Of a DNA stretch of 64,000 bases, positions 17,029 through 25,904 are shown piece by piece. Where the stretch lies: positions 1,922,001 to 1,986,000 of the forward strand of contig OZ241343.1 of NCBI GenBank assembly GCA_965200505.1. The letters are read 5' to 3'. Source of the stretch: VXNE01 sp965200505. GTDB taxonomy: Bacteria; Pseudomonadota; Gammaproteobacteria; Pseudomonadales; Azotimanducaceae. Position numbers and translations under genes: made by a program. Below the pieces are notes generated by a model. That model did no database searches. It had not been told where the DNA came from and worked only from the letters and a program-made list of their open reading frames with translations. Every line of letters starts with the position of its first letter. Position 1 is the first letter of the stretch.

Positions 17029-18393
17029 TCACGCCGAATCCCGCCGTCGCCCCCGCTTGCGTGTCCGGCGGCGGGGGATGTGGTGGCGCTTGCGGCGTTC
17101 CCAGAGGCTTTTGCGGCTGATGCCGAGGCGCGTCGCCAGCTCCGTTTCCGTGAGCTGATCTTGGTGTTCCGTGACGAAGCGCACGAAGTAGTCCTCGAGC
17201 GACACGCCATTCTCCACATGGCCGCCGGCGGCGGGCGGCTCGGGCAGCGCCACGTCGATGGGCAAGAGGCCGGCGCCGATCTCATCGCCTTCCGCGAGGA
17301 TGACGGCGCGTTCAACGGCGTTCTGCAGCTCGCGCACGTTGCCGGGCCATGCGTACGTCGTGAGGGCCGCGAGTGCCGCGCGGGAGAAGCGCAATGGTGC
17401 CTTGTTGAGCTTGGCCGCGGCGCGGGCGACGAGGAGTTGCGCCAACTCGTGGATGTCGCTGCCCCGTGCCCGCAATGGCGGCACGGTGAGCCGCACGGCG
17501 CTCAAGCCTTGCAGGAGTTCAGGGGAGAAGCGCCCGCTGCCGGCCAAATGGGCCAATTCGCGGCGCGTGGCGGCGACCACGCGCACATCCACCGGCCGGC
17601 CGCATGTCGCATTCACCGGCCGCGATTCGCCGCCGCGAAGCAGTTCCAGCAAGCGGGTCTGCGCCCCCGACGGCAGTTCCCCGACTTCCTTCAGGAACAA
17701 CGTGCCGCCATGCGCGGCTTCCACCAAACCGGCCTCCGGCCGGCCGGTGGCGGCCGCGTCGGCATAGCCGAACAGTTCCGATTCGATCGCCGCTTCGGGA
17801 ATGGCCAGGCAATTGAGGGTAATCATCGGCGCGTTGCGCCGGCCGCCGTCATGCAGGGCCCGCGCCACCAGTTCCTTGCCGGTGCCAGACTCCCCCTCGA
17901 TCAACACCGCCGTGGCCGCCGGCGCTGCGGCGCGAATCTGGGCGAACAGGTGCCGCATCGCCGCGCAGGAACCGTGTAGCGGCCAGGCCGTTGGCTGTTC
18001 CTCCGCGAGCCCTGACGGGTCGCCGGCGAGGGCCCTTTGCACCGCCTCGATGAGCGGCGCGGCGGCCTCGGGTTGCGGTAGGTAGTCCGCGGCGCCGCGC
18101 CGCATCGCCGCCACGGCGTCTGGCACGGTCGCGTTCGGCGCCAACAGGATGATGGGCACGGGGCGGGTCAGGGCGATGGCATCCAAACCCGAGGGCAGCG
18201 CGGGATTCGCGGCCACCACGTCAAAGGCCGCGGCGCTGGGCAAACCTTCCCTTGGCAGGTCGGCCAGCGCCTCGACGGCGAAGCCGGCATCGCAGAGCCA
18301 CGCGGAGAACCGCTCGCGCGCAGCCGCGTCGGGTTCCAGCACAAGCACCCGCGTCATGGCGGCATCGGGTGGTTCAACGCAATCGGCATCCAC
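17029..18393 (-). CDS. Degenerate NtrC/CbrB-type regulator (pseudo-receiver, inactive-looking AAA+, Fis-type HTH)
   Basis: A 454-residue protein with receiver (about 13-122), sigma-54-interaction AAA+ (135-365) and HTH (about 398-440) domains. The receiver has Asn63 (AANPALP) where the phosphoacceptor Asp belongs. Walker A is intact (GESGTGKE, 167-174), but the GAFTGA loop reads DAAATGR (212-218), Walker B has Lys235 for Asp (TLFLKEVGE), and both arginine-finger positions are lost (FSPELLQGL against FREDLYYRL). The HTH still looks functional. The ATG at 18393 has a GAGGTG ribosome-binding site. Its place between gluQ and pcnB is that of cbrB in Pseudomonas; cbrA is absent. It probably binds DNA but should not activate sigma-54 promoters. 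Confidence 0.85.
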   Translation of the reverse strand: MDADCVEPPDAAMTRVLVLEPDAAARERFSAWLCDAGFAVEALADLPREGLPSAAAFDVVAANPALPSGLDAIALTRPVPIILLAPNATVPDAVAAMRRGAADYLPQPEAAAPLIEAVQRALAGDPSGLAEEQPTAWPLHGSCAAMRHLFAQIRAAAPAATAVLIEGESGTGKELVARALHDGGRRNAPMITLNCLAIPEAAIESELFGYADAAATGRPEAGLVEAAHGGTLFLKEVGELPSGAQTRLLELLRGGESRPVNATCGRPVDVRVVAATRRELAHLAGSGRFSPELLQGLSAVRLTVPPLRARGSDIHELAQLLVARAAAKLNKAPLRFSRAALAALTTYAWPGNVRELQNAVERAVILAEGDEIGAGLLPIDVALPEPPAAGGHVENGVSLEDYFVRFVTEHQDQLTETELATRLGISRKSLWERRKRHHIPRRRTRKRGRRRDSA

Positions 18394-18477
18394 GGCACCT
18401 CAGTGCTTGGCGCTTCCAAACGGCACACGGCTCGGTGGGCGCTTCGGGCATCTTAGCAAACGCCCCTTGCCGCCCGG

Positions 18478-19359
18478 TCACAGGCTTGTCCAGTTCGGCA
18501 GGGTGAGGGCCCGCGGCATCGCGTCCACGCACCAGTGGGCGGTGGCCCAAGCCAGCAGTTCCTCCGGTTGGTCGATGACCGGTGCCGCTTGCCCCAAGAG
18601 CTCGAGGGCGAGGCGCAGGTTCGCGGCGTTCCGCGCCGGCGCCGCGGCCAAGATCGCCGTCGCGGCACTGCTCTTGGAGAGCTTGACGCCGCCGCGACCG
18701 GCCACCACGGGCACATGCAGGTGGCGTGGCGCCGGCAAGCCCAGGCGGGCCATCAGGAAGCGCTGGCGCGGCGTGTTGTCCAGCAAATCCGCCCCGCGCA
18801 CCACGTCCGTCACGCCGGCTTCGGCGTCATCGACCACCACCGCAAGCTGATACGCCGGGCGTCCATCCCGGCGCCACACCACGAAGTCGCCCACGTCGGT
18901 GGCGAGACGTTGCGCATGGCGGCCTTGGCGCCGGTCTTGGATAGCGACTTCCTCGTCCGGGACGCGCACGCGCATGGCGGCTGCCACGCCATCGGGCAAG
19001 CGGCGCCGCCGGCAAGTGCCCGGATAGACGCGCTGGCCGCGCAGCTCGCGCCGCGAGCAGCGGCATCGATAGCACAAGGATTGGCGGCTCAAGTCGTCCA
19101 GCGCCGCCCGATGGCGTTCGATGTTCTCACTCTGATAGACGACGGCGCCGTCCCAATGCAGGCCGTGGGCGTCCAGGGCGCGCAGGATGTCGTCCGTGGC
19201 GCCCGGCACGACGCGCGGCGCATCCAGATCGTCGATGCGCAGCCGCCAGCCGCCGCCGGCGGCGCGGGCGTCAAGGTAACTCGCCGTGGCGGTGACCAGC
19301 GAGCCGAGGTGCAGGGGGCCGGAGGGCGTGGGCGCGAAGCGACCCACATACCCGCTCAC
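18478..19359 (-). CDS. gluQ: Glutamyl-Q tRNA(Asp) synthetase
   Basis: Truncated GluRS-like enzyme that activates glutamate and attaches it to queuosine at position 34 of tRNA(Asp). The product is 293 residues and lacks the anticodon-binding half of GluRS. The HIGH-like motif is in FAPTPSGPLHLGS near the N-terminus and the KMSKS-like motif is GVKLSKSS. The cysteine set CYRCRC plus a later Cys before RRRRLP fits the family zinc site. It starts 6 bases after the dksA stop, the usual dksA-gluQ pair. With the queuosine-precursor transporter at the left edge, queuosine tRNA modification appears to be used by this organism. Confidence 0.95.
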   Translation of the reverse strand: MSGYVGRFAPTPSGPLHLGSLVTATASYLDARAAGGGWRLRIDDLDAPRVVPGATDDILRALDAHGLHWDGAVVYQSENIERHRAALDDLSRQSLCYRCRCSRRELRGQRVYPGTCRRRRLPDGVAAAMRVRVPDEEVAIQDRRQGRHAQRLATDVGDFVVWRRDGRPAYQLAVVVDDAEAGVTDVVRGADLLDNTPRQRFLMARLGLPAPRHLHVPVVAGRGGVKLSKSSAATAILAAAPARNAANLRLALELLGQAAPVIDQPEELLAWATAHWCVDAMPRALTLPNWTSL

Positions 19360-19365
19360 GACGGC

Positions 19366-19848
19366 TTAGGCGTGGACTTGCCTCTCGCGCAGCTCGGAAA
19401 GCGACTTGCAGTCCACGCACTGGGTCGCGGTCGGGCGCGCCTCCAGGCGGCGCAGGCCGATTTCCACGCCGCAGGTGTCGCAGTAGCCGTAGTCATCCTT
19501 GTCGATGCGCTCCAAGGTGTCGGCGATCTTCTTGATGAGTTTGCGCTCCCGATCCCGCGTTTTGAGCTCGATGCTGAACTCCTCCTCCTGGGTGGCGCGA
19601 TCCGCCGGGTCGGGGAAGTTGGCGGCTTCATCCTGCATGTGGCTCACCGTGCGGTCCACTTCCTCCATCAGCTGCCGCCGCCACGTCATCAAGATGCCGC
19701 GGAAGTGCTCCAACTGCGCGGCGCACATGTAGGGTTCGTCTGGCGCCGGCGTGTAGGGGGTGTAGTTTCTGAACAAGGACCCGGCGGTGCCTTGCGAAGT
19801 GGGTGGTCTCGATGCGTCGGATCGGGTCAGGGCGTCATCTGCCGACAT
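19366..19848 (-). CDS. dksA: RNA polymerase-binding transcription factor DksA
   Basis: Binds the secondary channel of RNA polymerase and acts with ppGpp on rRNA and amino-acid promoters. The 160 residues include the coiled coil with its tip motif DPADRA (Asp80 and Asp83, the functional acids of E. coli D71/D74) and a C4 zinc finger (C123, C126, C144, C147). The ATG at 19848 gives the usual N-terminus; the long open frame upstream is a shadow of sfsA. It is transcribed away from sfsA with 78 bases between starts, and gluQ follows at once. Confidence 0.97.
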   Translation of the reverse strand: MSADDALTRSDASRPPTSQGTAGSLFRNYTPYTPAPDEPYMCAAQLEHFRGILMTWRRQLMEEVDRTVSHMQDEAANFPDPADRATQEEEFSIELKTRDRERKLIKKIADTLERIDKDDYGYCDTCGVEIGLRRLEARPTATQCVDCKSLSELRERQVHA

Positions 19849-19926
19849 CGGTTTTCCAAGCGCTGGCGGGTTCCTTGCGAAGGGCGCGTAACCTACCAGA
19901 ACATCCCCAAGTTGACCATACGAATC

Positions 19927-20628
19927 ATGCGCTTTCAGCCACCCCTTGCAGCTGGTGTCTTGGTGCGCCGCTACAAGCGCTTCTTGGCGGATGTCGAAGT
20001 GCCCGGCCGCGGCGTCGTCACCATGCATTGCGCCAACACCGGCGCCATGACCGGCTGCGCCGCGCCGGGCAGCCGCGTTTGGTTCTCCACATCCCGAAAC
20101 CCAAGGCGCAAGTATTCCCATAGCTGGGAACTCGTGGAGACCGAAGGCGTCGCGGCTGGCCGAGTCTGCGTCAACACGGCGCGTGCCAACGCGGTGGTCG
20201 CCGAGGCCCTCGAAGCCGGGCGCATCGAGGCGTTGGCCGGGGCGCCGGTGCGCCGCGAGGCGCCGATCCCGGGGCAACGCGGCCGGTTCGATTTCGCCAT
20301 CGGTTCGGCGCCGGTCACCTACGTGGAGGTGAAGAGCGTCACCCTGTGTCGGGATGGCGTCGGCGCCTTTCCCGATGCCGTGAGCGTTCGCGCCAAGCGC
20401 CACGTCGAGGCGTTGAGGCGCCACGCCATCGACGGCGGCCGGGCGGTGCTCTTGTTTTGCGCGCCCCACACCGGCATCCAAGCCGTCACCGCGGCAGACG
20501 ACATCGACCCCGAGTACGGCGCGGCATTGCGATGCGCCGCGGCGGCGGGCGTCATGGTGCTGGCTTACGGTTGCGTGGTGACGCCGGAGGAACTCACCTT
20601 GCGCCGAGCCTTGCCCGTGCTGCTCTAG
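19927..20628 (+). CDS. sfsA: Sugar fermentation stimulation protein SfsA
   Basis: A 233-residue SfsA family protein. Homologues have an OB-like N-terminal part and a PD-(D/E)XK-nuclease-like C-terminal domain, and they bind DNA; the cellular role is poorly defined. The N-terminus FQPPLAAGVLVRRYKRFLADV, the region MHCANTGAM and the nuclease-like core YVEVKSVTL are visible. The ATG at 19927 starts right before the conserved block. It is divergent from dksA, its common neighbour. Its TAG stop overlaps the opposing TAG stop of the sugar-kinase gene in the tetranucleotide CTAG. Confidence 0.95.
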   Translation: MRFQPPLAAGVLVRRYKRFLADVEVPGRGVVTMHCANTGAMTGCAAPGSRVWFSTSRNPRRKYSHSWELVETEGVAAGRVCVNTARANAVVAEALEAGRIEALAGAPVRREAPIPGQRGRFDFAIGSAPVTYVEVKSVTLCRDGVGAFPDAVSVRAKRHVEALRRHAIDGGRAVLLFCAPHTGIQAVTAADDIDPEYGAALRCAAAAGVMVLAYGCVVTPEELTLRRALPVLL

Positions 20629-21626
20629 GCCGGCTGGCCAACAAAGGCGAGGTGTACCGCCTGATAGCTCGCCAGGCTCGGCAGCCGCGCCCCCACCACC
20701 GCGACCAGTTGCGCCGCCGCATAGTTGGCGAAGCGCGCCGCCTCGAAGGGCGAGCTGCCGTGCGTGAGCGCAAAGAGGCAGGCGCCGGCATACATGTCGC
20801 CGGCGCCGGTGGTGTCCAACGCCTTCACCTCGTAGCCGGGCACCTGACGGCGGCCGGCCGGCGTCACCGCCAAGCTGCCGGCCTCGCCCAAGGTGATGAA
20901 CAGCAACGGCGCGATGTCGCGCAGCTCGTTCGCCGCCACATCGACGCGATCCGTCCCACACCAAACCAGCGCCTCTTCCTCGTTGCAGAAGAGCAGCCCC
21001 ACGCCCTCGCCAAGCATCACTTCCATGTTCTCCCGAAACGATTCCACCATCGTCGGGTCAGACAAGGTGAGGCTGGTGGATACCCCCGCCTCTTCGGCGA
21101 TTTCGCGGGCGCGGACGGCGGCGCCGCGGCGGCTCACCGAAGATGCCAGGTAGCCTTCCATGTAGAGGAAGCGGGAACGCCGCAGCGCGTCCGGTTCGAT
21201 GTCGCTCGCGTCGATGTCGTCGGAGGCGCCGAGGAAGGTGTTCATGGAACGTTCCGCGTCCGGCGTCACCAGCACCAGACAACGCCCAGTGGCGCCCGGC
21301 AGCGTTTCGTCGTGGGGTCGCGCGTCCACACCGGCGGTGGCGATTTCGCGTAGGAAATAGGCCCCGGCCTCGTCGCCGGCCACGCGGCACGAATAATGGG
21401 CCGCGCCCCCGAAGCCACACGTCGCAATGGCCGTGTTGGCCGCGGAGCCGCCGCAGTTGCGCCGGGCCGGCGGGCCCTCAAGGGCCGCCAAGAGCGCTAG
21501 CAGGCGGGTTTCGTCCACCAGCGTCATGTGGCCCTTGGCGACGCCGTGGCGCCGCAGCCAAGTGTCATCCACGGCATATTCGGTATCGACGAGGGCGGCG
21601 CCCACGCCGTAAACGTCGTAGCTCAT
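20625..21626 (-). CDS. PfkB-family carbohydrate/nucleoside kinase (adenosine-kinase-like)
   Basis: A 333-residue ribokinase-fold kinase. The glycine-rich N-terminal sugar-binding segment (NCGGSAANTAIA) and the C-terminal catalytic signature DTTGAGDMYAGA with the base Asp are clear. The C-terminal layout and length fit the adenosine-kinase-like proteins common in proteobacteria, but the substrate is not certain. The ATG at 21626 overlaps the hemL stop in an ATGA, so translation is probably coupled to hemL. It converges on sfsA. Confidence 0.88.
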   Translation of the reverse strand: MSYDVYGVGAALVDTEYAVDDTWLRRHGVAKGHMTLVDETRLLALLAALEGPPARRNCGGSAANTAIATCGFGGAAHYSCRVAGDEAGAYFLREIATAGVDARPHDETLPGATGRCLVLVTPDAERSMNTFLGASDDIDASDIEPDALRRSRFLYMEGYLASSVSRRGAAVRAREIAEEAGVSTSLTLSDPTMVESFRENMEVMLGEGVGLLFCNEEEALVWCGTDRVDVAANELRDIAPLLFITLGEAGSLAVTPAGRRQVPGYEVKALDTTGAGDMYAGACLFALTHGSSPFEAARFANYAAAQLVAVVGARLPSLASYQAVHLAFVGQPA

Positions 21627-22912
21627 GCAGTGCAGCGCGCGAACGCGCCATCGGCCGCGGCGAGGGTGCGCTCGATCTCCGCTGCGCCGTGGGCGGCTGA
21701 GACGAACGCCGCCTCGAACGCGGACGGCGCGAAGTAAACGCCGGCCTCCAGCATGGCGTGGAAGAAGCGGCTGTAACGTTCGCGGTCGCTCGCCATCACG
21801 GCCTCGAACCCACGCACTTCCGGCGCGGCGGTGAAGAAGATGCTGAACATCCCGCACACCCAGTTCACGCAAAGCGGCACCTGCCGGGCGTGCGCCCGCG
21901 CCAAGAGACCCTCCGCCAGCGCCCGCGTGTTGGCTTCCAAGCGGGTGTAGAAGGCTGCGTCCAAGGCATCGAGCATGGCGATGCCGGCGGCCGTCGCCAA
22001 CGGATTGCCGGATAGGGTGCCGGCCTGATAGACGGTGCCGCTGGGCGCCAGGTGGTCCATGATGTCGCCGCGCCCGCCCAGCGCCGCCACCGGCAAGCCG
22101 CCGCCGATGACCTTGCCGAGCGTCACCAAGTCCGCCTGGATGCCGTAACGTTCGCCGGCCCCGGCCGGTCCGACCCGGAACCCGGTCATCACCTCGTCGA
22201 AGACGAGCAGCGCCCCGCCCCGCTCGGTGGCTTCCCGCAACCCGGCCAGAAAGCCATCGGCCGGCGGCACGCAACCCATGTTGCCGGCCACCGGCTCCAC
22301 GATCACGCAGGCGATGGCGTCGCCGTGGCGGTGCAACACCGCGCGCACCGCGTCCAAGTCGTTGTAAGGCACGGACAGGGTGTTGCGGGCGACGGCGGCC
22401 GGCACTCCGGCGGAATCCGGCAAGCCCAAGGTGAGGGCCCCGCTGCCGGCCTTCACCAGCAGCGAGTCCGAATGGCCGTGGTAGCAGCCGTCGAACTTCA
22501 CGATGAGATCGCGGCCGGTAAACCCCCGCGCCAAGCGCAGCGCGGTCATCGTCGCCTCGGTGCCGGAGTTGACGAGGCGCACCTTCTCGATGGCCGGCAC
22601 CCGCGCCACCAAGCGCTCCGCCATTTCCACCTCCGCGGCGGTCGGCGCCCCAAAGCCCAACCCGGTGGTGGCTTGCCCTCGCACCGCCTGCACCAAGGGC
22701 GTGAAGCCGTGGCCTTGGATCATCGGCCCCCACGCGCCCACGTAGTCGATGTAGCGGTTGCCGTCCACATCCACCAAGTAGGCGCCCTCGGCGGATTGGA
22801 AGAACACCGGCGCACCGCCCACGCCCTTGAAGGCGCGCACGGGCGAGTTCACCCCGCCCGGCATCACCGCTTCCGCGCGCCGCAGCAGGCGCTTCGATTG
22901 GTTGAGGCGCAT
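21623..22912 (-). CDS. hemL: Glutamate-1-semialdehyde 2,1-aminomutase
   Basis: PLP enzyme that converts glutamate-1-semialdehyde to 5-aminolevulinate in the C5 tetrapyrrole pathway. The 429 residues match the family length. Visible are the N-terminal MPGGVNSPVRAF, the GTEATMTALRLARG segment, FDEVMTGFRV and the PLP lysine in VTLGKVIGGGLP. The stop overlaps the start of the sugar kinase by 4 bases. The upstream neighbour hemJ is also a haem gene but lies on the far side of the hemL start (15 bases), so hemJ-hemL may form one unit. Confidence 0.97.
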   Translation of the reverse strand: MRLNQSKRLLRRAEAVMPGGVNSPVRAFKGVGGAPVFFQSAEGAYLVDVDGNRYIDYVGAWGPMIQGHGFTPLVQAVRGQATTGLGFGAPTAAEVEMAERLVARVPAIEKVRLVNSGTEATMTALRLARGFTGRDLIVKFDGCYHGHSDSLLVKAGSGALTLGLPDSAGVPAAVARNTLSVPYNDLDAVRAVLHRHGDAIACVIVEPVAGNMGCVPPADGFLAGLREATERGGALLVFDEVMTGFRVGPAGAGERYGIQADLVTLGKVIGGGLPVAALGGRGDIMDHLAPSGTVYQAGTLSGNPLATAAGIAMLDALDAAFYTRLEANTRALAEGLLARAHARQVPLCVNWVCGMFSIFFTAAPEVRGFEAVMASDRERYSRFFHAMLEAGVYFAPSAFEAAFVSAAHGAAEIERTLAAADGAFARCTA

Positions 22913-22927
22913 AAGGTCCCCCGACTG

Positions 22928-23350
22928 CTAGAAGGGCTTCACCACGGCGAGGATGACGATGGCCACCAAGAGCACGGCCGGGGCTTCATTGAACCAGCGA
23001 TAGAAACGGTGGCTCAGCCTATTTTCGTCGTTTGCGAAGCGTCGCGCGAGCCGCCCGCAGTAGCCGTGGTAGCCATACAGCGCGAGCGCCAAGGCGACCT
23101 TGGCCCACAACCACCCCGCACTCGCGTACGTCTCCCATCCCAAGGCCACGAGCCACGCGCCGAACACGAAGGCGAGGGCCGCGGAGGGCGTCATGATGCC
23201 GCGGTAGAGCTTGCGCTCCATCACCTTGAAGCGTTCGATGCCGGCACGGTCTTCCGCCATCGCGTGATAGACGAACAGGCGCGGCAGATAGAAGAGGCCG
23301 GCGAACCAGGTGACCACGAAGACGATGTGGAAGGTTTTGATCCAGAGCAT
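22928..23350 (-). CDS. hemJ: Protoporphyrinogen oxidase HemJ
   Basis: Small inner-membrane protein of 140 residues (family about 142) that oxidises protoporphyrinogen IX, used in place of HemG or HemY. The N-terminal LWIKTFHIVFVVTWFAGLFY carries the conserved histidine, followed by LPRLFVYHA and three more hydrophobic helices; WLWAKVALALALYGYHG and HRFYRWFNEAP fit the family. The ATG at 23350 touches the stop of the ClC gene (TGATG-type overlap). Pairing with hemL supports a haem role. Confidence 0.93.
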   Translation of the reverse strand: MLWIKTFHIVFVVTWFAGLFYLPRLFVYHAMAEDRAGIERFKVMERKLYRGIMTPSAALAFVFGAWLVALGWETYASAGWLWAKVALALALYGYHGYCGRLARRFANDENRLSHRFYRWFNEAPAVLLVAIVILAVVKPF

Positions 23351-25074
23351 CAGTCGCGGCCGATGAGATAGGCGTCCAAGTGCGCGCGGGTGAGCACCCC
23401 GACGATGGTCGCGTCGCCATGCCCCTCGCGGCGCACGCAGAGCGCGTCCACGCCGGCGGTGTTGAGGCGCGTGTGCGCTTCCAACAGCGTCGCGCCGCTG
23501 TCGATGAAGGCGCTCGGCGCCAACTGCGCGTCGTTCGGCGAGCCGTCCGCAGCCAGCGGCCCCACGCGCACCACGTCGGCACCGTCGATGGCCACCAGCC
23601 AACGGTGTTCTGCCGCGCTTCTGGCGTTCCCCTCTCCCGCCCCGGTGTTCGCGGCCCCCGCCCCGGTGCTCGCCTGCACGCCGACGCGCTTGTCCATCAC
23701 GCTCGCCACGGCGCCGCGCAGGAGATGCTGCTCGGCCGGCGACGGCGGAAACTCGAACCGATCCGGCCCGAGCGCCGCCATGAACGCCCATGGCTGGCGG
23801 AACCCCTGGCGCGTCGTCGCCGTGGCGATGGCGACGATCAGCATGGTGGCGAGGATGACCTCCATGTTCGCGGTGAGCTCCAAGATGATGAGCAAGCCCG
23901 TGAGCGGGGCATGGAGCGCCGCGGCCAACATGGCGGCCATGCCAAGCACCGCATAGAACGCGGCCGGCGACACCTCGAACGGCGCCCACGCGGCCGCCAA
24001 CTGGCCCAAGAGGTGCCCGCCAACGGCGCCGATCACCAAGGTCGGGGCGATCACCCCCACCGGCAAACCGAGGCCCACGCTGGCACTGGAAGCCACCAGC
24101 TTCGCCACCAGGATGACCAACAGCGCCGGCCACGCGAGCTCGCCCAGCAGCGTGGCATCCACCACATCGTAGCCGATGCCCATGATCGCCGGCGTCGCCA
24201 ACGCCGCGGCGCCCGTCACGACGCCGGCCAGCCCGGCGCGGAACCAGAAGGGGTGTCTGGCAAGGCGCGCGAAGCCGCGCAACGCGCCGACGAACGCCGC
24301 CGCCAGCGCCCCGATGGCACAGCCGGCCAGCGCCACCACCGGCAAATCCAACACCGAATGCATGGCGAGGTCGCCCACCTCGAAGCTCGCCACATGGCCG
24401 AACGTCCAATGGCCGACCGCCTTCGCCGTCACGGCGGCCACGAGCACCGGCACGAAGGTGGCGACGGCGTATTCCATGAGCACGACTTCGAGTGCGAACA
24501 CGACGCCGGCCATGGGGGCGTTCAAGGAACATGAGAGCGCCGCCGCGACGCCACAGGCCAGCAGGACACGGGCGTTGTTCTGCGGGATCCGCAACGCGCG
24601 CGCCAAGGTGCTTGCCCCGGCCGCGCCGAGGTGTACCGCCGGGCCTTCGGCGCCGCCGGAAAGGCCCGCACCAAGCGCCGCGCTGCCGGCGAAGTACTGG
24701 ACGCCGGCATTGGCCAGTGGCAGCCGCGCCTGCCCCTGCACAAGGTGTTCCAGCACATGGGACACGCCGCACCGCCGTCGTCGCGCGGCCATCGGCGCCA
24801 GCAGCAGGCCGATCAGGAGGGCGCCGCCGAGCGGCAACGCGGCGCGGGTCGCCGGCGGCAATTCCGCAAAGCCGCCGCCGGCCAGCTGCGCCGCCAGCTG
24901 GCCGGCGAACTCGATGGTGGCGAAAAAGGCGCCGACGACCAAGCTGGTCAAGGCGCCGGCGGCGACAGCCAACGCCAATAGCTGTGGCTGCGCCCCGCCA
25001 CTCGCCAAGCGATCTCGGAAGGCGTCGAGCGCCGGCGCGTGGCGGGTGCCGGGACGTTTGCGGACGGTAATCAA
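23350..25074 (-). CDS. ClC-family chloride channel/antiporter with C-terminal CBS-like region
   Basis: A 574-residue membrane protein with about ten hydrophobic helices. The GGAEGPAVHLG segment carries the gating glutamate of ClC proteins and LPVGVIAPTLVIGA fits the conserved anion-path motif. The last 140 residues (from VASVMDKRVGVQ) look like a CBS-type cytoplasmic domain. Members exchange chloride for protons or conduct chloride; the retained glutamate favours exchange, by analogy only. The ATG at 25074 was chosen because the hydrophobic core starts 30 residues later. It overlaps the hemJ start by one base. Confidence 0.88.
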   Translation of the reverse strand: MITVRKRPGTRHAPALDAFRDRLASGGAQPQLLALAVAAGALTSLVVGAFFATIEFAGQLAAQLAGGGFAELPPATRAALPLGGALLIGLLLAPMAARRRRCGVSHVLEHLVQGQARLPLANAGVQYFAGSAALGAGLSGGAEGPAVHLGAAGASTLARALRIPQNNARVLLACGVAAALSCSLNAPMAGVVFALEVVLMEYAVATFVPVLVAAVTAKAVGHWTFGHVASFEVGDLAMHSVLDLPVVALAGCAIGALAAAFVGALRGFARLARHPFWFRAGLAGVVTGAAALATPAIMGIGYDVVDATLLGELAWPALLVILVAKLVASSASVGLGLPVGVIAPTLVIGAVGGHLLGQLAAAWAPFEVSPAAFYAVLGMAAMLAAALHAPLTGLLIILELTANMEVILATMLIVAIATATTRQGFRQPWAFMAALGPDRFEFPPSPAEQHLLRGAVASVMDKRVGVQASTGAGAANTGAGEGNARSAAEHRWLVAIDGADVVRVGPLAADGSPNDAQLAPSAFIDSGATLLEAHTRLNTAGVDALCVRREGHGDATIVGVLTRAHLDAYLIGRD

Positions 25075-25205
25075 TGGTGTACGTGGCGGGGGCTTGCCCT
25101 AGCGCGGCGGGGCGAGTATATCCGCGGCCTGTCCATTCGCTTCGATCAAGGTTCGAGCGCCGCACACCGTATCTCCGGCGGCGCGCCGCCGCTTGGAGGC
25201 AAACC

Positions 25206-25904
25206 ATGCGGGCGATCAAGGAGGTCGCCGTCGTTGCGACGGGGCCCTCGCGCAAACTGGCTGTGGTGGCCGTGGCGACCATCGCGGCGGTTGCCGGCTT
25301 GGCCGTTGGCTTCGCGTCCGCCACCTATATCGGCCAAGCTGACACACGGCCTGTGCGCAATGAAGCTGGCGTCTCGGCCACGCCCATCGGGCCACTGGTC
25401 GTCGGCCCGGCGCAGTCCGTGTCGTCCACGGTGGAAGCGGGCGCCAATGAGCGGCTGCGCCGCACGCTGAAGGCGCTGCGCGACCGCATCGGGGCGCTGG
25501 AAGAGGAACTGCGCTTCTATCAGCGGCTGGTCACCCCCTCGGAGCGGCCGCCGGGCTTTCGCATCGAGCGCTGGGCCGTTGCGCCCACTGAAACGCCGGA
25601 CGAATACTCGTACAATCTACTGCTCATGCAAATCGTGGACCGCCATGAGTCCATCGCCGGCACCTTGCAGGTGGAGGTTGTTGGCGAACAGGGCGGCGAG
25701 GCGCAAACGCTGCCCTTGCAGGATTTGGCCGTCGCGGGGGAAGGCCCGCAGACGTTCCAGTTCCTTTACTTTCAGGACTTCCATGGCCGCCTGGCGCTGC
25801 CGTCGGGCTTCGTCCCGCGTCGCGTCGCGGTGACTGCGCAAGTCGCGGATTCGGGGGAAGCGCCCCTCGAACGGGTCTTCGATTGGCGCGTGGAGGAGGA
25901 ATGA
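25206..25904 (+). CDS. DUF6776-like inner-membrane anchored protein
   Basis: A 232-residue protein with one N-terminal membrane helix (about residues 17-38), a predicted coiled coil (about 78-105, RLRRTLKALRDRIGALEEEL) and a C-terminal beta-rich periplasmic domain. It resembles the DUF6776 proteins found beside bactofilin and erpA in gammaproteobacteria. The function is unknown; the architecture suggests an envelope scaffold that works with the bactofilin. The ATG at 25206 precedes the basic N-terminus. Its stop overlaps the bactofilin start in an ATGA. Confidence 0.75.
   Translation: MRAIKEVAVVATGPSRKLAVVAVATIAAVAGLAVGFASATYIGQADTRPVRNEAGVSATPIGPLVVGPAQSVSSTVEAGANERLRRTLKALRDRIGALEEELRFYQRLVTPSERPPGFRIERWAVAPTETPDEYSYNLLLMQIVDRHESIAGTLQVEVVGEQGGEAQTLPLQDLAVAGEGPQTFQFLYFQDFHGRLALPSGFVPRRVAVTAQVADSGEAPLERVFDWRVEEE

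Noticed and set aside
22928..25324. One 798-residue leftward frame covering hemJ and the ClC gene
   Set aside because: Only its last 140 residues are real (HemJ); the rest is out of frame with the ClC protein and lacks any motif.
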